Numbered from the stretch's first letter, positions 32,253 to 41,695 are shown. The stretch: 43,796 nucleotides of DNA from a virus (IMGVR_UViG_3300021437_000034:1-43796), one strand, 5' to 3'. A program made the numbers and translations. The notes: generated by a model from the letters alone, not told the origin.

Positions 32253-33107
32253 ATGTCGCAAATAAATTTAATATTAAAAGACATTTCAGACATCTATACC
32301 CGCGAAAACTTTAAGCGGATTACTAGCTTTTTAAATGACCAGGTTTTATTTGATGGGGATTTTGAGTTTTTTGAAATAGATATCCCCCAAGCTGCCACTA
32401 AATTTCCAATAAAACATGGTCTTACATTTATCCCCTCAGACATCATTTCTTTATCTATCCAGGGGAATCAGAATGTTTATTTTAATTATGACTCGTTTGA
32501 CAGATTGAATATTTATGCAACGACTGCTGGACCATGTGTTTTAAGATTTTTAGCTGGGCGCTTAAGTAATGGTGCAAAGTCTCCGATAAAGGGAAAGTAT
32601 CCAGCAGTCCCCCCAAGTGCTGGGGGTGGTAGCGGTTCCATCTCCAGCATTACATCTTTGTCACCAGGACTTATTGTCCATAATCCTTCTGGCCCTACTG
32701 TTTCTTTAGAGCTTAGTTCTTCTTTGACTGCGGCTTCGGCAACATCCCTTGTTGTTACCAGGACTGCAATCGAAGATATTCTTGCAGGGGAGCCTGTGTA
32801 CTCTGCAAGTGCAACACAGGTTGGTCTTGCTACAGCAAATGACATTGTGGGGAAGGCTAAAGTACTGGGTGTGGCAAAAAACTCTGCTTTAGCTGGTAGT
32901 TCTGTAGTGGTTATTTTGTTTGGTACTGTGATTGATACTGCATACTCAATATTTTCATTGAATGATTCAATTTTCTTAGCAAACGGTGGAAGTTTACAAA
33001 ACACAAGACCTAGCCTTCCATCTAATTCGTATTTAACAGAGATTGGAAATTATCTAGGAAGTAATACAATATTTGTGTCCCCCAGGACACCAGTAAAATT
33101 AGTGTGA
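32253..33107 (+). CDS. Virion protein, probable fibre or head decoration
   Basis: About 284 residues from the ATG at 32253 (TTG at 32250 less likely). The N-terminal 120 residues contain a beta-rich domain with FFEIDIPQAATKFPIKHGLTFIPSDIIS. A Gly/Ser hinge follows, then a C-terminal beta domain with repeated VVxxT and IEDILAGEPVYSAS patterns, similar to trimeric fibre or capsid-decoration folds. First gene after the capsid terminator. Function is inferred from composition and place. Confidence 0.6.
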   Translation: MSQINLILKDISDIYTRENFKRITSFLNDQVLFDGDFEFFEIDIPQAATKFPIKHGLTFIPSDIISLSIQGNQNVYFNYDSFDRLNIYATTAGPCVLRFLAGRLSNGAKSPIKGKYPAVPPSAGGGSGSISSITSLSPGLIVHNPSGPTVSLELSSSLTAASATSLVVTRTAIEDILAGEPVYSASATQVGLATANDIVGKAKVLGVAKNSALAGSSVVVILFGTVIDTAYSIFSLNDSIFLANGGSLQNTRPSLPSNSYLTEIGNYLGSNTIFVSPRTPVKLV

Positions 33108-33114
33108 GGGTAAA

Positions 33115-33513
33115 ATGGCAGAGACAAAGAAGCGTAGAGTAGTAAGAGAAGAGAAACCAGTTCCAGAAGTGGTGGAGGCACCAAAAAAGGAAGTAGAGGA
33201 AAAAGCAGATGCAAAGTTTCTTTCTTCTGGGGATCTTCTTAAATGTGAAACTTTGTCTCGTGATGTGGAAAACTCTAAACTTCTTATGTTTGTAGAGGAG
33301 CAAGCTCTTCGAAACTTAATTTTAGAGTATAAATTGTTAGAGAATAAGATTCAAAAGCAAAAGGAATTGCTAGGACAAAAGGCTAATGAACATGATTTAG
33401 TCAAAAAGCGGTACAATCAATATATGAGTTCCATGTGGACTCAATACGGGATTGATACAGCCGATAAGTCTTTGGGATATAATCCTGAGACTGGCGAAAT
33501 TGTGAAAAGTTAG
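33115..33513 (+). CDS. Small coiled-coil virion-cluster protein
   Basis: A 132-residue, Lys/Glu-rich protein with a disordered N terminus (KKRRVVREEKPVPEVV), a coiled coil around residues 55-100 (FVEEQALRNLILEYKLLENKI) and the C-terminal motif YGIDTADKSLGYNPETGEIV. The final motif resembles a pattern at the end of small phage proteins with a coiled coil. It sits between the two fibre-like genes. No family named. Confidence 0.5.
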   Translation: MAETKKRRVVREEKPVPEVVEAPKKEVEEKADAKFLSSGDLLKCETLSRDVENSKLLMFVEEQALRNLILEYKLLENKIQKQKELLGQKANEHDLVKKRYNQYMSSMWTQYGIDTADKSLGYNPETGEIVKS

Positions 33514-33542
33514 TCTCCATATAAACACCCATAGGAGGGACA

Positions 33543-35021
33543 ATGGCACAAGTTAAGTTAATTTATAAAGACGCAGACGGCTACGATGCAGAGCACTCGG
33601 AAGCCACAGATAGCGTTAAGATGTCGTCATTTTCGACGGCAAACTACACGTTAGATGATACGGCATTGGGGCATTTAGTTGGTGGTGGTGACGCATCTTC
33701 TGTGCATAACCATGACTCGCTTTATTTTAGAAAAACAGAGTTTATCACCACTTCTGCTGGTGTTGCGGATGCTAGTAAGCCTGTAGAAACGGGTGCAGCG
33801 GGTAAATTGGACAATTCACTTTTAGATTTGTCTGCAATTAACTCTGCTCTTTCTCATAGTGCTTTGACAAATTTGTCAGCAGATGACCACACTCAGTATA
33901 TCTTGGTGGCTGGTACTCGTGCTTTCTCTGGTAACCAGTCGATGGGTGGTTTCAAGCTCACAAACTTGGCTGATCCAGTGGCGGGAACAGATGCAGTAAA
34001 CTTGCAGACATTGCAAGCTCACGAGCAAGGTCTTAAGCCTAAAGAAGCAGCACGTGTTGCAACGACAGCAAACATCAATCTTTCTTCTCCAGGCGGCACT
34101 ATTGACGGAATCACTCTTTCTGTAGGTGACCGTGTGCTTGTTAAGAACCAAACTTTTCCAGCGACAAATGGTATTTACATTTTCCAAGGTGCTTCTAGTG
34201 CGATGACTAGATCTGTGGACATGGATGCTGCGACTGAAGTGAATGGCGCACTTGTTGGTGTTCAAGAGGGTACTGCAAACGGTGGAAAGACTTTTGTTGA
34301 GCAAGGTACTGTGACTGTTCTTGGAACAGATGCAATGAACTTTGTGTTCTTCAACTCTGCTGACTCAATCACAGCATCTACTGGTTTGACTCGTGTTGTG
34401 AATGACATTCAACTTGCATCTAGCTCTGCTGGTGCGGGTCTTTCTTTCACTTCTGGTGTTTTGGATGTGAATGTTGACGGTTCTTCTTTAGAGATCAACT
34501 CTGACACTCTTCGTGTTAAAGCTCTTGGGATCAAAGACAGCATGATTGACTTTGGAACTGGTGCTAACCAAGTTTCTGGTGTGGATATCCCAATAGCGGA
34601 TGCAGGAAACTATTTTGCTACTGACAACGTAGAGGCAGCTCTCCAGCAGTTAGCAAATAGCGTTCAAGATCAAGGTGTCACTTACCTTGCTGACACAGCA
34701 GGTGTTTCTAAAGGTGATCCCGTCTATATTAGCGACTATGATAAGGTTTCTAAGTACTCAAGCTTGCTTTCTGCTGCTTATGTAGAAGGTATTGCATTAG
34801 CAAATGCAGCTTCAGGCGCTTCAGTGAAGGTACTTGCTAACGACACAGTACTTTCTGGTGTCTTGACTGGTGCAGTAGCGGGAGCTTCTGTTTACTGGGA
34901 TGGATCAGCATACTCTTACTCAATCCCCACTGGTGCTGGAAAGCACGTTTGGAGATTGGGACATGCTAAGAATGCGACAGACCTACATGTTTGCATTGAG
35001 CTAATTAAGAAGAACTCTTAA
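33543..35021 (+). CDS. Tail fibre / appendage protein
   Basis: A 492-residue protein with a strong GGAGGG site. It contains several typical phage-fibre motifs: SVHNHDSLYF, SADDHTQYILVAGTRAFSG, KLTNLADPVAGTDAVN and the GDRVLVKNQTFPATNGIYIF unit, and the C-terminal DPVYISDYDKV-like part. These recur in fibres of many siphoviruses and podoviruses. Most of it is beta-structured with Ala/Ser-rich repeats, suggesting a homotrimeric shaft. Followed by a GUGA-loop hairpin. Confidence 0.75.
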   Translation: MAQVKLIYKDADGYDAEHSEATDSVKMSSFSTANYTLDDTALGHLVGGGDASSVHNHDSLYFRKTEFITTSAGVADASKPVETGAAGKLDNSLLDLSAINSALSHSALTNLSADDHTQYILVAGTRAFSGNQSMGGFKLTNLADPVAGTDAVNLQTLQAHEQGLKPKEAARVATTANINLSSPGGTIDGITLSVGDRVLVKNQTFPATNGIYIFQGASSAMTRSVDMDAATEVNGALVGVQEGTANGGKTFVEQGTVTVLGTDAMNFVFFNSADSITASTGLTRVVNDIQLASSSAGAGLSFTSGVLDVNVDGSSLEINSDTLRVKALGIKDSMIDFGTGANQVSGVDIPIADAGNYFATDNVEAALQQLANSVQDQGVTYLADTAGVSKGDPVYISDYDKVSKYSSLLSAAYVEGIALANAASGASVKVLANDTVLSGVLTGAVAGASVYWDGSAYSYSIPTGAGKHVWRLGHAKNATDLHVCIELIKKNS

Positions 35022-35031
35022 TTTTTTCTGA

Positions 35032-35059
35032 GTGGGGCAGCGGCGTGAGCCGCCCCCAC
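35032..35059 (+). terminator. Strong hairpin with GUGA loop between fibre genes
   Basis: GTGGGG (35032-35037) pairs with CCCCAC (35054-35059) and GCGGC (35040-35044) with GCCGC (35049-35053), with a CA bulge and a GTGA loop, a GNRA-type tetraloop in RNA. Only a short TTTT follows, so it is a weak terminator or an RNA-stabilising element. Confidence 0.6.
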
Positions 35060-35075
35060 CATTTTCGGGGAGTAT

Positions 35076-35279
35076 ATGACATCATTTAAAGTAGCGATTC
35101 TTGAGAAAGATGGGGTTGAATACGACCTTTCTACCGAATATGATTTGTATACAGCTTTAGTTCAGTTAGGATTTTCCACTTCAGGCGGAGGTGGTTCTTT
35201 CGATGAAAATACTATTGCGGTTGACTACAATTTTGATGTTGCGGTTGAGTACAACGGTAACGTGACAAGGAAGTTCTAG
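35076..35279 (+). CDS. Small virion-cluster protein
   Basis: A 67-residue, acidic protein with a GGGGAG ribosome site. Sequence features: beta strands around FKVAILEKDGVEYD, a Gly-rich hinge (TSGGGGSFD) and a C-terminal part with alternating Asp/Asn/Tyr. It ends one base before the large fibre gene. Possibly a small fibre connector; function not known. Confidence 0.5.
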   Translation: MTSFKVAILEKDGVEYDLSTEYDLYTALVQLGFSTSGGGGSFDENTIAVDYNFDVAVEYNGNVTRKF

Positions 35280-35280
35280 C

Positions 35281-38200
35281 ATGGCTCAAATGTGGTTTAT
35301 TGGAAGTGGTGCACCTAGTACGCCTGGGACAGTCTATGGCCAGGAATATCAAGATACGGTAACTGGGACAATATATAAATGGACACCCTCAGGGTGGTCT
35401 CCACTTGCAAGCTCGACTTCTTCTGTAACCTCATTTAATTCCAGAACGGGCGCAGTAACTCCGCAAGCAGGAGATTACACAGCAAGTGATGTGGGAGCAG
35501 ATCCAGCTGGATCAAGTGCTACAGTACAGACGAACCTAAACACTCATACAAGCAACACTTTAAATCCTCATAGTGTTACAAAAGCTCAAGTCGGTCTTGG
35601 TAGTGTTCCCAATGTGGACGCAACAAACCCTGCCAATATTACACAAGATGCGACTCACAGGTTTGTTAGCGACACTGAGAAATCAACTTGGAATGGTAAG
35701 CAGAATGCGCTTGGATACACACCACTAAATGCTGCAAGCAATCTTGGTGATGTGGCAAGTGCGGCCACAGCTCGGACGAATTTAGGTCTTGGGACTGCGG
35801 CGACACAGGCTTCTACTGCATTTGATGCAGCGGGAAGTGCGGCGGCGGCACAAGCGGCCAGCCTCCAAAAATCATCTAATCTTTCAGACCTTGTTAGTGC
35901 ATCTACAGCCAGGACTAATTTAGGTTTAGGAACAGCAGCAACACAGAACTCAACGGCTTTTGACTCTGCTGGTGCTGCCACAAGTGCCGTATCTACGCAT
36001 GAAGCAGCAAGTGATCCGCATACCCAGTACGTAAAAGCAGATGGTACTAGGGCTATGACGGGTCCTCTTCAATTAGGAAGCCACAAGGCTACAGGTGCCG
36101 CACAAGCCACAACATCTGGGGATTTAGTTGAATATTCTCAGTGGCAAGCAGCACTTGCAGGTATTAAGTGGCTCACTCCACTTCAGTGTGCGGCTTTGGT
36201 AAATGACTCTCTTAATACTCCTCCAACTCCTGTCGCAGATGAGTCTTACTTGGTTGGTCCAAGTCCTACGGGGGCTTGGGTAGGTAAGGCTGGTCATTTA
36301 GTGGAGTGGCATCCAGCAACATCCACTTGGGTAAGTCATACTCATTCTCCAATTCAGGTTGGGGATAGGTTTGGTGTAAATTTTGAAAATTTAGCGTCTC
36401 TTGGTGGAAATATGGTTGGGCACCAGAATCAGATTGCGGTGGTTACAAACGCCACTCCTGGGTCTTATGCCTATACGTTTTACACACCAGCAACAAATGA
36501 CTCTGTATATGTGAATGATCCTCTTTGCTTACATTTTGGTGACACATATAATTTCAATGGGACATCTTGGATTGAAATTCCTGGTCCTGTAGCAAAAGCC
36601 GCAGGTGCGGGACTTCAAGATGTAGCTAACACATTCAATGTTTTAACAGATGGGGTGACTACTGAGATAAATCTATCCAATCAAGTTGGGGTTAAAACAG
36701 GAGTGTTTGACTCTGCTGGTGCAGCAGCAGCGGCTCAAGCAGCATCTCTTCAAAAATCTTCTAACCTATCTGATTTGACAAACGCAGCAACGGCTAGGAC
36801 AAATCTAGGTCTTGGAACAGCTGCCACGCAAGCCTCCACTGCATTTGATGCGGCTGGTGCAGCAGCAGCAGCGCAAGCGGCAAGCTTACAAAAGGCATCC
36901 AATCTTTCAGATCTTTCAAGTGCTGCAACCGCAAGGACGAATTTAGGTTTAGGAACAGCTGCCACACAAAACTCTACAGCCTTTGATACGGCTGGTGCAG
37001 CTTCTACAGTTCAAGCAGCAAGCTTGCAAAAATCTGCAAACTTATCTGACCTTGTGAGTGCCGCGACTGCGAGAACAAATCTAGGTCTTGGAACAGCTGC
37101 CACACAAAACTCTACGGCTTTCGAAGCGGCTATTACGGCCACAACAAGTGCAGATTACTACCGTGGGGATAAGACTTTTCAGCCACTAAATAAGGCGGCG
37201 GTAGGTTTACCTAACGTGGACAACACAGCAGACACAGCAAAAGCCATTGCGGGAGATGTGACTGGTACATTGGGTGCTTCTGTTTTGGCAAACACAGCGG
37301 TTACTCCAGGTACCTACACAAGCGCAAATATCACAGTTGACGCCAAAGGAAGGATTACTTCTGCCAGTAATGGTGCAGGGGGTGGCGGGGGTGGTATCTC
37401 ATGGAGTACAAACACAGTTGCAAACTCTACTTTATTACTTACTGCTGCAAGTAATAAAGGACAAATTTTCACTGGTACTGTAGGTGGTCAAGTTGTCAGA
37501 CTTCCAGATGCAACAACACTTTCTATCGGGGACACTTTTTATTTAGTAAATGCTTCCGATCCCCTTATTCGGGTAAATGATTTCTCTGGTACTTTTAAAA
37601 CTTTTTTGATGCCCACTCGGGAACTTAAATTAATTCTGAGGGATAATTCTACAAGTGCTGGTGGTTGGACTCTTACGTCCTATGGCCTAGACAACGACCA
37701 ATTTAGATACCACGACCACTTTTTGTCAGCAGGTACCACATCTGGTGCAATCAGTTCTCTTGGCTGGACCATCACGACAGGGACAGTGGCATACCAAGCA
37801 ATTGCGTCTCCAGCTCAGGGGGTTATTCGTGTCAATACAGGAACAGGAAATAACAACCAAGGTGCTTTAAATCTTGGAGCTACTAATATCTTATTGAATC
37901 GTCCTGTCGTAAATAGATGTAGGTGGTCACTTCCAGCCATAGGAGGAACTGGTGCTGCGGCATTAGCAATGCACTTTGGGCTTCTAAACTCTACAGCAAA
38001 CGTGACTCCTGGAACAAATCCTTTAAATGCTATAGGGTTTGCGTTTTCTGGTGCTGCGGCAACCGCTGCAAATATATTTGCGTTTGCCTCCAACGCCACC
38101 CTAACATCCACCTTGGACACAGGAACTCAGCTGGTAGCAACAACATTTTATGATACTTCTTTTGTAGTAAATGCAGCAGGTACAGTTGCATACTTCTATT

Positions 38201-38343
38201 TTAATAATGCTTTTATTGGAACAATAAATACAAATATGCCTACAAGTATTCCACTTGGGCAAATGTTTAAAATGAGCAGTGGTGCAACCAATGTTGCTGC
38301 AAAAGCGGGTGACGTAGACTTGTGGGATTTCTATTTACTGTAG
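35281..38343 (+). CDS. Large repetitive tail fibre protein
   Basis: A 1020-residue protein, the largest in the window. N-terminal attachment part with SSVTSFNSRTGAVTPQAGDY; shaft with five repeats of the type SNLSDL...TARTNLGLGTAATQ...FD.AGAA; the near-C-terminal unit TPGTYTSANITVDAKGR; and a C-terminal domain after a Gly-rich hinge (about 699-706). All these motifs are common in trimeric fibres with triple-helical or beta-spiral shafts. The tip (residues 800-1020) is beta-rich and probably the receptor-binding head. Starts 1 base after the previous stop. The in-frame repeats make length changes easy. Confidence 0.82.
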   Translation: MAQMWFIGSGAPSTPGTVYGQEYQDTVTGTIYKWTPSGWSPLASSTSSVTSFNSRTGAVTPQAGDYTASDVGADPAGSSATVQTNLNTHTSNTLNPHSVTKAQVGLGSVPNVDATNPANITQDATHRFVSDTEKSTWNGKQNALGYTPLNAASNLGDVASAATARTNLGLGTAATQASTAFDAAGSAAAAQAASLQKSSNLSDLVSASTARTNLGLGTAATQNSTAFDSAGAATSAVSTHEAASDPHTQYVKADGTRAMTGPLQLGSHKATGAAQATTSGDLVEYSQWQAALAGIKWLTPLQCAALVNDSLNTPPTPVADESYLVGPSPTGAWVGKAGHLVEWHPATSTWVSHTHSPIQVGDRFGVNFENLASLGGNMVGHQNQIAVVTNATPGSYAYTFYTPATNDSVYVNDPLCLHFGDTYNFNGTSWIEIPGPVAKAAGAGLQDVANTFNVLTDGVTTEINLSNQVGVKTGVFDSAGAAAAAQAASLQKSSNLSDLTNAATARTNLGLGTAATQASTAFDAAGAAAAAQAASLQKASNLSDLSSAATARTNLGLGTAATQNSTAFDTAGAASTVQAASLQKSANLSDLVSAATARTNLGLGTAATQNSTAFEAAITATTSADYYRGDKTFQPLNKAAVGLPNVDNTADTAKAIAGDVTGTLGASVLANTAVTPGTYTSANITVDAKGRITSASNGAGGGGGGISWSTNTVANSTLLLTAASNKGQIFTGTVGGQVVRLPDATTLSIGDTFYLVNASDPLIRVNDFSGTFKTFLMPTRELKLILRDNSTSAGGWTLTSYGLDNDQFRYHDHFLSAGTTSGAISSLGWTITTGTVAYQAIASPAQGVIRVNTGTGNNNQGALNLGATNILLNRPVVNRCRWSLPAIGGTGAAALAMHFGLLNSTANVTPGTNPLNAIGFAFSGAAATAANIFAFASNATLTSTLDTGTQLVATTFYDTSFVVNAAGTVAYFYFNNAFIGTINTNMPTSIPLGQMFKMSSGATNVAAKAGDVDLWDFYLL
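35728..36003 (+). repeat. Fibre-shaft repeats, block A (2 copies)
   Basis: Two tandem units of about 46 residues, each with TARTNLGLGTAATQ and an FD-x-AG-A-rich end, at residues 150-240 of the large fibre. Copies differ by synonymous and conservative changes, so the repeat is old enough to have drifted at DNA level. Confidence 0.8.
36706..37128 (+). repeat. Fibre-shaft repeats, block B (3 copies)
   Basis: Three tandem units with TARTNLGLGTAATQ preceded by an extra FDSAGAAAAAQAASLQ half unit, separated from block A by a unique domain of about 235 residues. The two blocks share long near-identical segments, so recombination between them could delete the unique domain in frame. Confidence 0.8.
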
Positions 38344-38354
38344 GGGGTAATTAA

Positions 38355-38759
38355 ATGATTTATCATTTAATTTTTGAAAATTCAGACCTACAGTTTAGCA
38401 CAAAAGAAGAAGCTACGGCATACGCTTCTTCAAATGAAATATCTGAATATGTATGTATTTCTGACGTAGAACTAAAGGAAAGATTACTTGCTAAAAAAAA
38501 GCGAGAGTATGGTCTTTACATTTCCAATGAAATGATTGAACTCCTCGGCGCTAGAAACAAGATTCTTGGTTTAACAGGGGCACAGGTTACATCCATGCTT
38601 TCACAGCTTGCGGGAGTTAGGCAGCTTCTTGAGACAGGGGCCTTGGGGACTGCAAGGACCTATATTATTCAGTTTCAACAATCCTTCCCAAACCATGCAG
38701 ATATATTCCAGGACGCAATCAATGATGTAAATTACTTTGAGCAGGAGTTTGGCTTATGA
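38355..38759 (+). CDS. Small protein following the large fibre gene
   Basis: A 134-residue protein with GGGG-type site. N-terminal part IYHLIFENSDLQFSTKEEATAYA, then a helical C-terminal part (VTSMLSQLAGVRQLLETGAL). Its place behind a fibre gene fits a fibre-assembly chaperone, but no assembly motif can be read. The stop overlaps the next ATG (ATGA). Confidence 0.55.
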   Translation: MIYHLIFENSDLQFSTKEEATAYASSNEISEYVCISDVELKERLLAKKKREYGLYISNEMIELLGARNKILGLTGAQVTSMLSQLAGVRQLLETGALGTARTYIIQFQQSFPNHADIFQDAINDVNYFEQEFGL

Positions 38760-39247
38760 GGAAAATATCAATAGTGGCAAGTAGACCAAGAGAAAACCAC
38801 ATTGGGTCTGCTTTAATTATGTACTTTCTTAAGACAAACTACTCTCATGTGTCTTGGGTATTTTGGTCAAAAGATGAGAAAAAACCATTTTACTATGAGT
38901 CTGTATTGTCTGGTGGAGTTAAGTTTACTGGACAAATGTACTGGGAGCATAGAAACCTAAATGTCTTTAACGCTGATTTTTGGGTAGAGGATTCTGTCTT
39001 TGATAGTTTTTTAACCCTAGCAATGGACAGGTGTGGGGAAGAGTATGGTCTCCTCCAAAACATAGGGATTCAAGTTTCCAGATGGTTTAAGATTGCTAGG
39101 AATGTTTTTTCGAATGGGGATGACAAATCAAACTGTTCTGAGCTTATTTTCATTTTTAGAGATCTAGTGGGGCTAAAGATCCAGGTAGAACAAGATTTAG
39201 TTACACCAAAAGATTGTGTTGAGGCTTGTTTAGGGATTAGTGCATAG
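38756..39247 (+). CDS. Papain-like hydrolase of the permuted (YiiX/NlpC-P60-like) type
   Basis: A 163-residue protein. Order of active-site-like residues: His31 in YSHVSWVF, Glu48 in FYYESV, Cys127 in SNCSELIF. The final C-S-E-L-[IV] box with an upstream H-V and a Tyr-Glu is the signature of circularly permuted papain-like amidases (YiiX/YebB-type). These act on cell-wall peptides or lipid-linked amides. In a fibre cluster it may be a virion-bound amidase that helps penetration, or a host-modifying enzyme. Coupled to the previous gene by ATGA. Family reading is by motif only. Confidence 0.6.
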   Translation: MRKISIVASRPRENHIGSALIMYFLKTNYSHVSWVFWSKDEKKPFYYESVLSGGVKFTGQMYWEHRNLNVFNADFWVEDSVFDSFLTLAMDRCGEEYGLLQNIGIQVSRWFKIARNVFSNGDDKSNCSELIFIFRDLVGLKIQVEQDLVTPKDCVEACLGISA

Positions 39248-39261
39248 CTCTAGCAGGACTT

Positions 39262-39281
39262 GTCAGCACTATTGTGTTGAC
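39262..39281. other. Perfect short hairpin between virion genes
   Basis: GTCAGCAC (39262-39269) and GTGTTGAC (39274-39281) pair over eight bases with one G-U pair and a 4-base loop, in the 73-base gap after the hydrolase gene. No T-run follows. It may be a transcript-processing or stabilising element. Confidence 0.45.
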
Positions 39282-39320
39282 GGAAATTGAGTAGATATCC
39301 AGAATTATACGGAGGGAAAA

Positions 39321-39551
39321 ATGTCAGACAATAAGGTAAGAGATTTCATTACCGCCATTCGGAATGAACCCGTAAAAGTGTTTCGTGTATACGATGGAAG
39401 CAATCGAGTCTCTATACAGTATGAAGCAATTACTCACGCCTTGAATGGTGATCCCTGTATGAAAACAGAATATATGTATGATGGAACGACTCAGCGAGTT
39501 TTAAAGATGAAGGAGTCTGTAGACACTTGGCTTTCTTCTTTTGATATGTGA
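39321..39551 (+). CDS. Small unknown protein in the fibre cluster
   Basis: A 76-residue protein with GGAGGG 5 bases before the ATG. It has the fragments VRDFITAIRNEPVKVFRVYDG and YMYDGTTQRVLKMKES, a mixed alpha/beta layout without motif. Located between the hydrolase and the next fibre gene. Function unknown; could be a connector or chaperone. Confidence 0.5.
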   Translation: MSDNKVRDFITAIRNEPVKVFRVYDGSNRVSIQYEAITHALNGDPCMKTEYMYDGTTQRVLKMKESVDTWLSSFDM

Positions 39552-39559
39552 GGTAGTGC

Positions 39560-41695
39560 GTGAGTTTAACAGATAGATCCCCCAGAGGAAATATTGCAAC
39601 ACCTCTGATTTCTACAAATGTCGATTTATCCACATTGTACTTTTCCAATCCCAGACTTCCACTAGCTTTTAACGGGGATGCGCAGAAAGCTCTAGACTAT
39701 ATTTTTGCAGCACTTTATCCAAACTGGAAGTCTACGGTTGCCACTCCCGCTGATCTCCCTCTTGTGGGAAACTCTCCAAATGATTACTACATTGTTTCAA
39801 ATGATGGAGATGGTAAATCTGCTGGGTATGTTTGGGTGGTTGCTGACAATGGTGGTGCGTGGGCTAAAAAGTATGATGTAGACTGGAGCTATGAGGGGAT
39901 TTACGCTGAGACCTTAAATCGCGCAAACTATGTATATGTCTCCAAGCTTGGAATGACAGATAAGGACAATAGTGGTGCAGAGATTACTGGCCTTTACGCT
40001 GGTCAAACAGTGTATGGCGGTGACAAGACCCTCCAGAACCTAACATTTAACGCAAATTCTGCGGATTCTTCTGGTTTTGTACAAACAGACAATACTTTCA
40101 GGCCTACATCAAATAATACTTTAGATTTGGGCACAACTGCGTTTAAATGGAAGAACATATATGCTCAAAGTGCCGTTGTGGTTGATACCCTGAGCATATC
40201 AAGTGGCACAATCACGGATTCAAGCGGCACTATCTCTTTTGGTTCTACCATTCTTTTAACTCTTGGGGATATCACAGGAAATGTAGTCAGGGGTACTTCT
40301 CTTGTTGCGGATAACAGCACATATCTTGCCACAATTGTACCTGGTAGCTATACAGACACATCTGGTGCAGTTTCTTTTGGATCAGCAAATCTTAGCACTA
40401 CAGGAACTCTTGGTGCTGGGGTAACAACTCTTACGTCATCCGCTGAGACGCTGGTATTCAATCCAAATGTTGGTGGTGGAAATGCTTCCATTATTTCCAG
40501 TTTGGGAGTTATTTCTTTTGGAACATCTGACCTTTCTACTGGTGGAGCATTTAGTGCTGGAAGTATTAGCTCCTCCACTGTGACTGGTGGAAATATTTCC
40601 ATTTCTGCGAACACAATTAGTGCTCAGAACACAAATGGTTCTGTAGCTCTTTTAGCTAATGGTACTGGGGTTATTAACCTTCAAAGTGCTGCTACTACTT
40701 TAGGCATTGCGGCCACGGGAAATATATCTGCGACAGGGTTTGTCTCTGGTGGAAATTTAAAACTTTCCTCCAATACTTTCTCTTCTATCTCTGGGGATAT
40801 AGTTATTGCTCCATTTTCGGAGATTTCTTTTTCTTCTGTGGTTAAGCCAGGCCTAGATGCCACTTATGACATAGGGAAATCTGCTCTTAGGTTTAAGGAT
40901 ATTTATTTATCTGGGGCAATCTCAGATGGTACAACTTCAGTTTCTCAATCCGTTCTCCAGTCTTTACGTGGCATCAACATTGGTGTCACTACTGGAATGT
41001 CTCTCTTCTGGAATGGTACTCAGTGGACTCCAAGTATTCCAGACACAGAGATCACCCATAACACGCTCTCAGGTCTTACTACGGGTGATGCAGGTCATAC
41101 TCAATTTGTAATGCTTGCGGGACGCTCTGGAGGGCAAACGGTTCAAGGAGGAACCTCCGCAAGCGAAAGTCTTGTGTTTGAGTCAACCTCCAATGCGACA
41201 AAGGGGTTTGTAAAAACGAAAGACTCTTTTGTTCCTTTCACAAATGCTTCTTTCTCTGGAACTTGGGCGGGTACGGATTTAGGTGCAAGCACAAATTATT
41301 TTAAAGACGTATTTACCAAGGGTCAGCACTTTGGTTTTCGTTTTGAGAATGTATCTGCTCTTCCTGCAAACTCGGCTCAAAATATTGGACGCTCAGTTTT
41401 CAATACGACTGCTGGAAAAGTATATGTTGATACTGGTACTGCCTGGGTTGCGGCTGGAAGTTCTGTAGAGAAATATTCTTCAGACACGACTTGGGATGGA
41501 GTTACCACTACGCAGACAATTGATGTGTCAGCAAGTATCTCAGATGCAAGAACGGCTTTGTGGCAGTTTTGCGATAATTCAAACAATTATGAGAGAATTT
41601 ACACTAAGATAGAAGCAATTAGTGCCTCACAGGTACGGATTACAGTGAGCCCAGCACTATCTGCGGGTTCATACAGATTACTGGGAGTTAATTAA
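39560..41695 (+). CDS. Tail fibre / appendage protein with Ser-Thr-rich beta shaft
   Basis: A 711-residue protein starting with GTG, with GAGGT 7 bases upstream. N-terminal attachment part, then repeated beta elements of the type TTFxPxxNNTLDLGTxAFKWKNIY (at about 190 and near 460), and strands such as SGTITDSSGTISFGS and SGAVSFGSANLS. C-terminal part with SGGQTVQGGTSA and TGKVYVDTGTAWV, both common in phage fibres. The DLG-x-x-x-x-KW/F-K-D-x-Y units resemble beta-helix/tailspike-type repeats. It probably forms a trimeric fibre whose distal end carries the next proteins. Confidence 0.75.
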   Translation: MSLTDRSPRGNIATPLISTNVDLSTLYFSNPRLPLAFNGDAQKALDYIFAALYPNWKSTVATPADLPLVGNSPNDYYIVSNDGDGKSAGYVWVVADNGGAWAKKYDVDWSYEGIYAETLNRANYVYVSKLGMTDKDNSGAEITGLYAGQTVYGGDKTLQNLTFNANSADSSGFVQTDNTFRPTSNNTLDLGTTAFKWKNIYAQSAVVVDTLSISSGTITDSSGTISFGSTILLTLGDITGNVVRGTSLVADNSTYLATIVPGSYTDTSGAVSFGSANLSTTGTLGAGVTTLTSSAETLVFNPNVGGGNASIISSLGVISFGTSDLSTGGAFSAGSISSSTVTGGNISISANTISAQNTNGSVALLANGTGVINLQSAATTLGIAATGNISATGFVSGGNLKLSSNTFSSISGDIVIAPFSEISFSSVVKPGLDATYDIGKSALRFKDIYLSGAISDGTTSVSQSVLQSLRGINIGVTTGMSLFWNGTQWTPSIPDTEITHNTLSGLTTGDAGHTQFVMLAGRSGGQTVQGGTSASESLVFESTSNATKGFVKTKDSFVPFTNASFSGTWAGTDLGASTNYFKDVFTKGQHFGFRFENVSALPANSAQNIGRSVFNTTAGKVYVDTGTAWVAAGSSVEKYSSDTTWDGVTTTQTIDVSASISDARTALWQFCDNSNNYERIYTKIEAISASQVRITVSPALSAGSYRLLGVN

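Noticed and set aside
35655-36965. Antisense open frames over the fibre repeats (Ala/Val/Lys-rich)
   Set aside because: They are mirror products of the repeated GTAATQ/TARTNLG codons on the + strand, with no ribosome sites.
39277-39310. A promoter starting at TTGACG before the 76-residue gene
   Set aside because: No -10 box at proper distance; the bases belong to the hairpin at 39262-39281.
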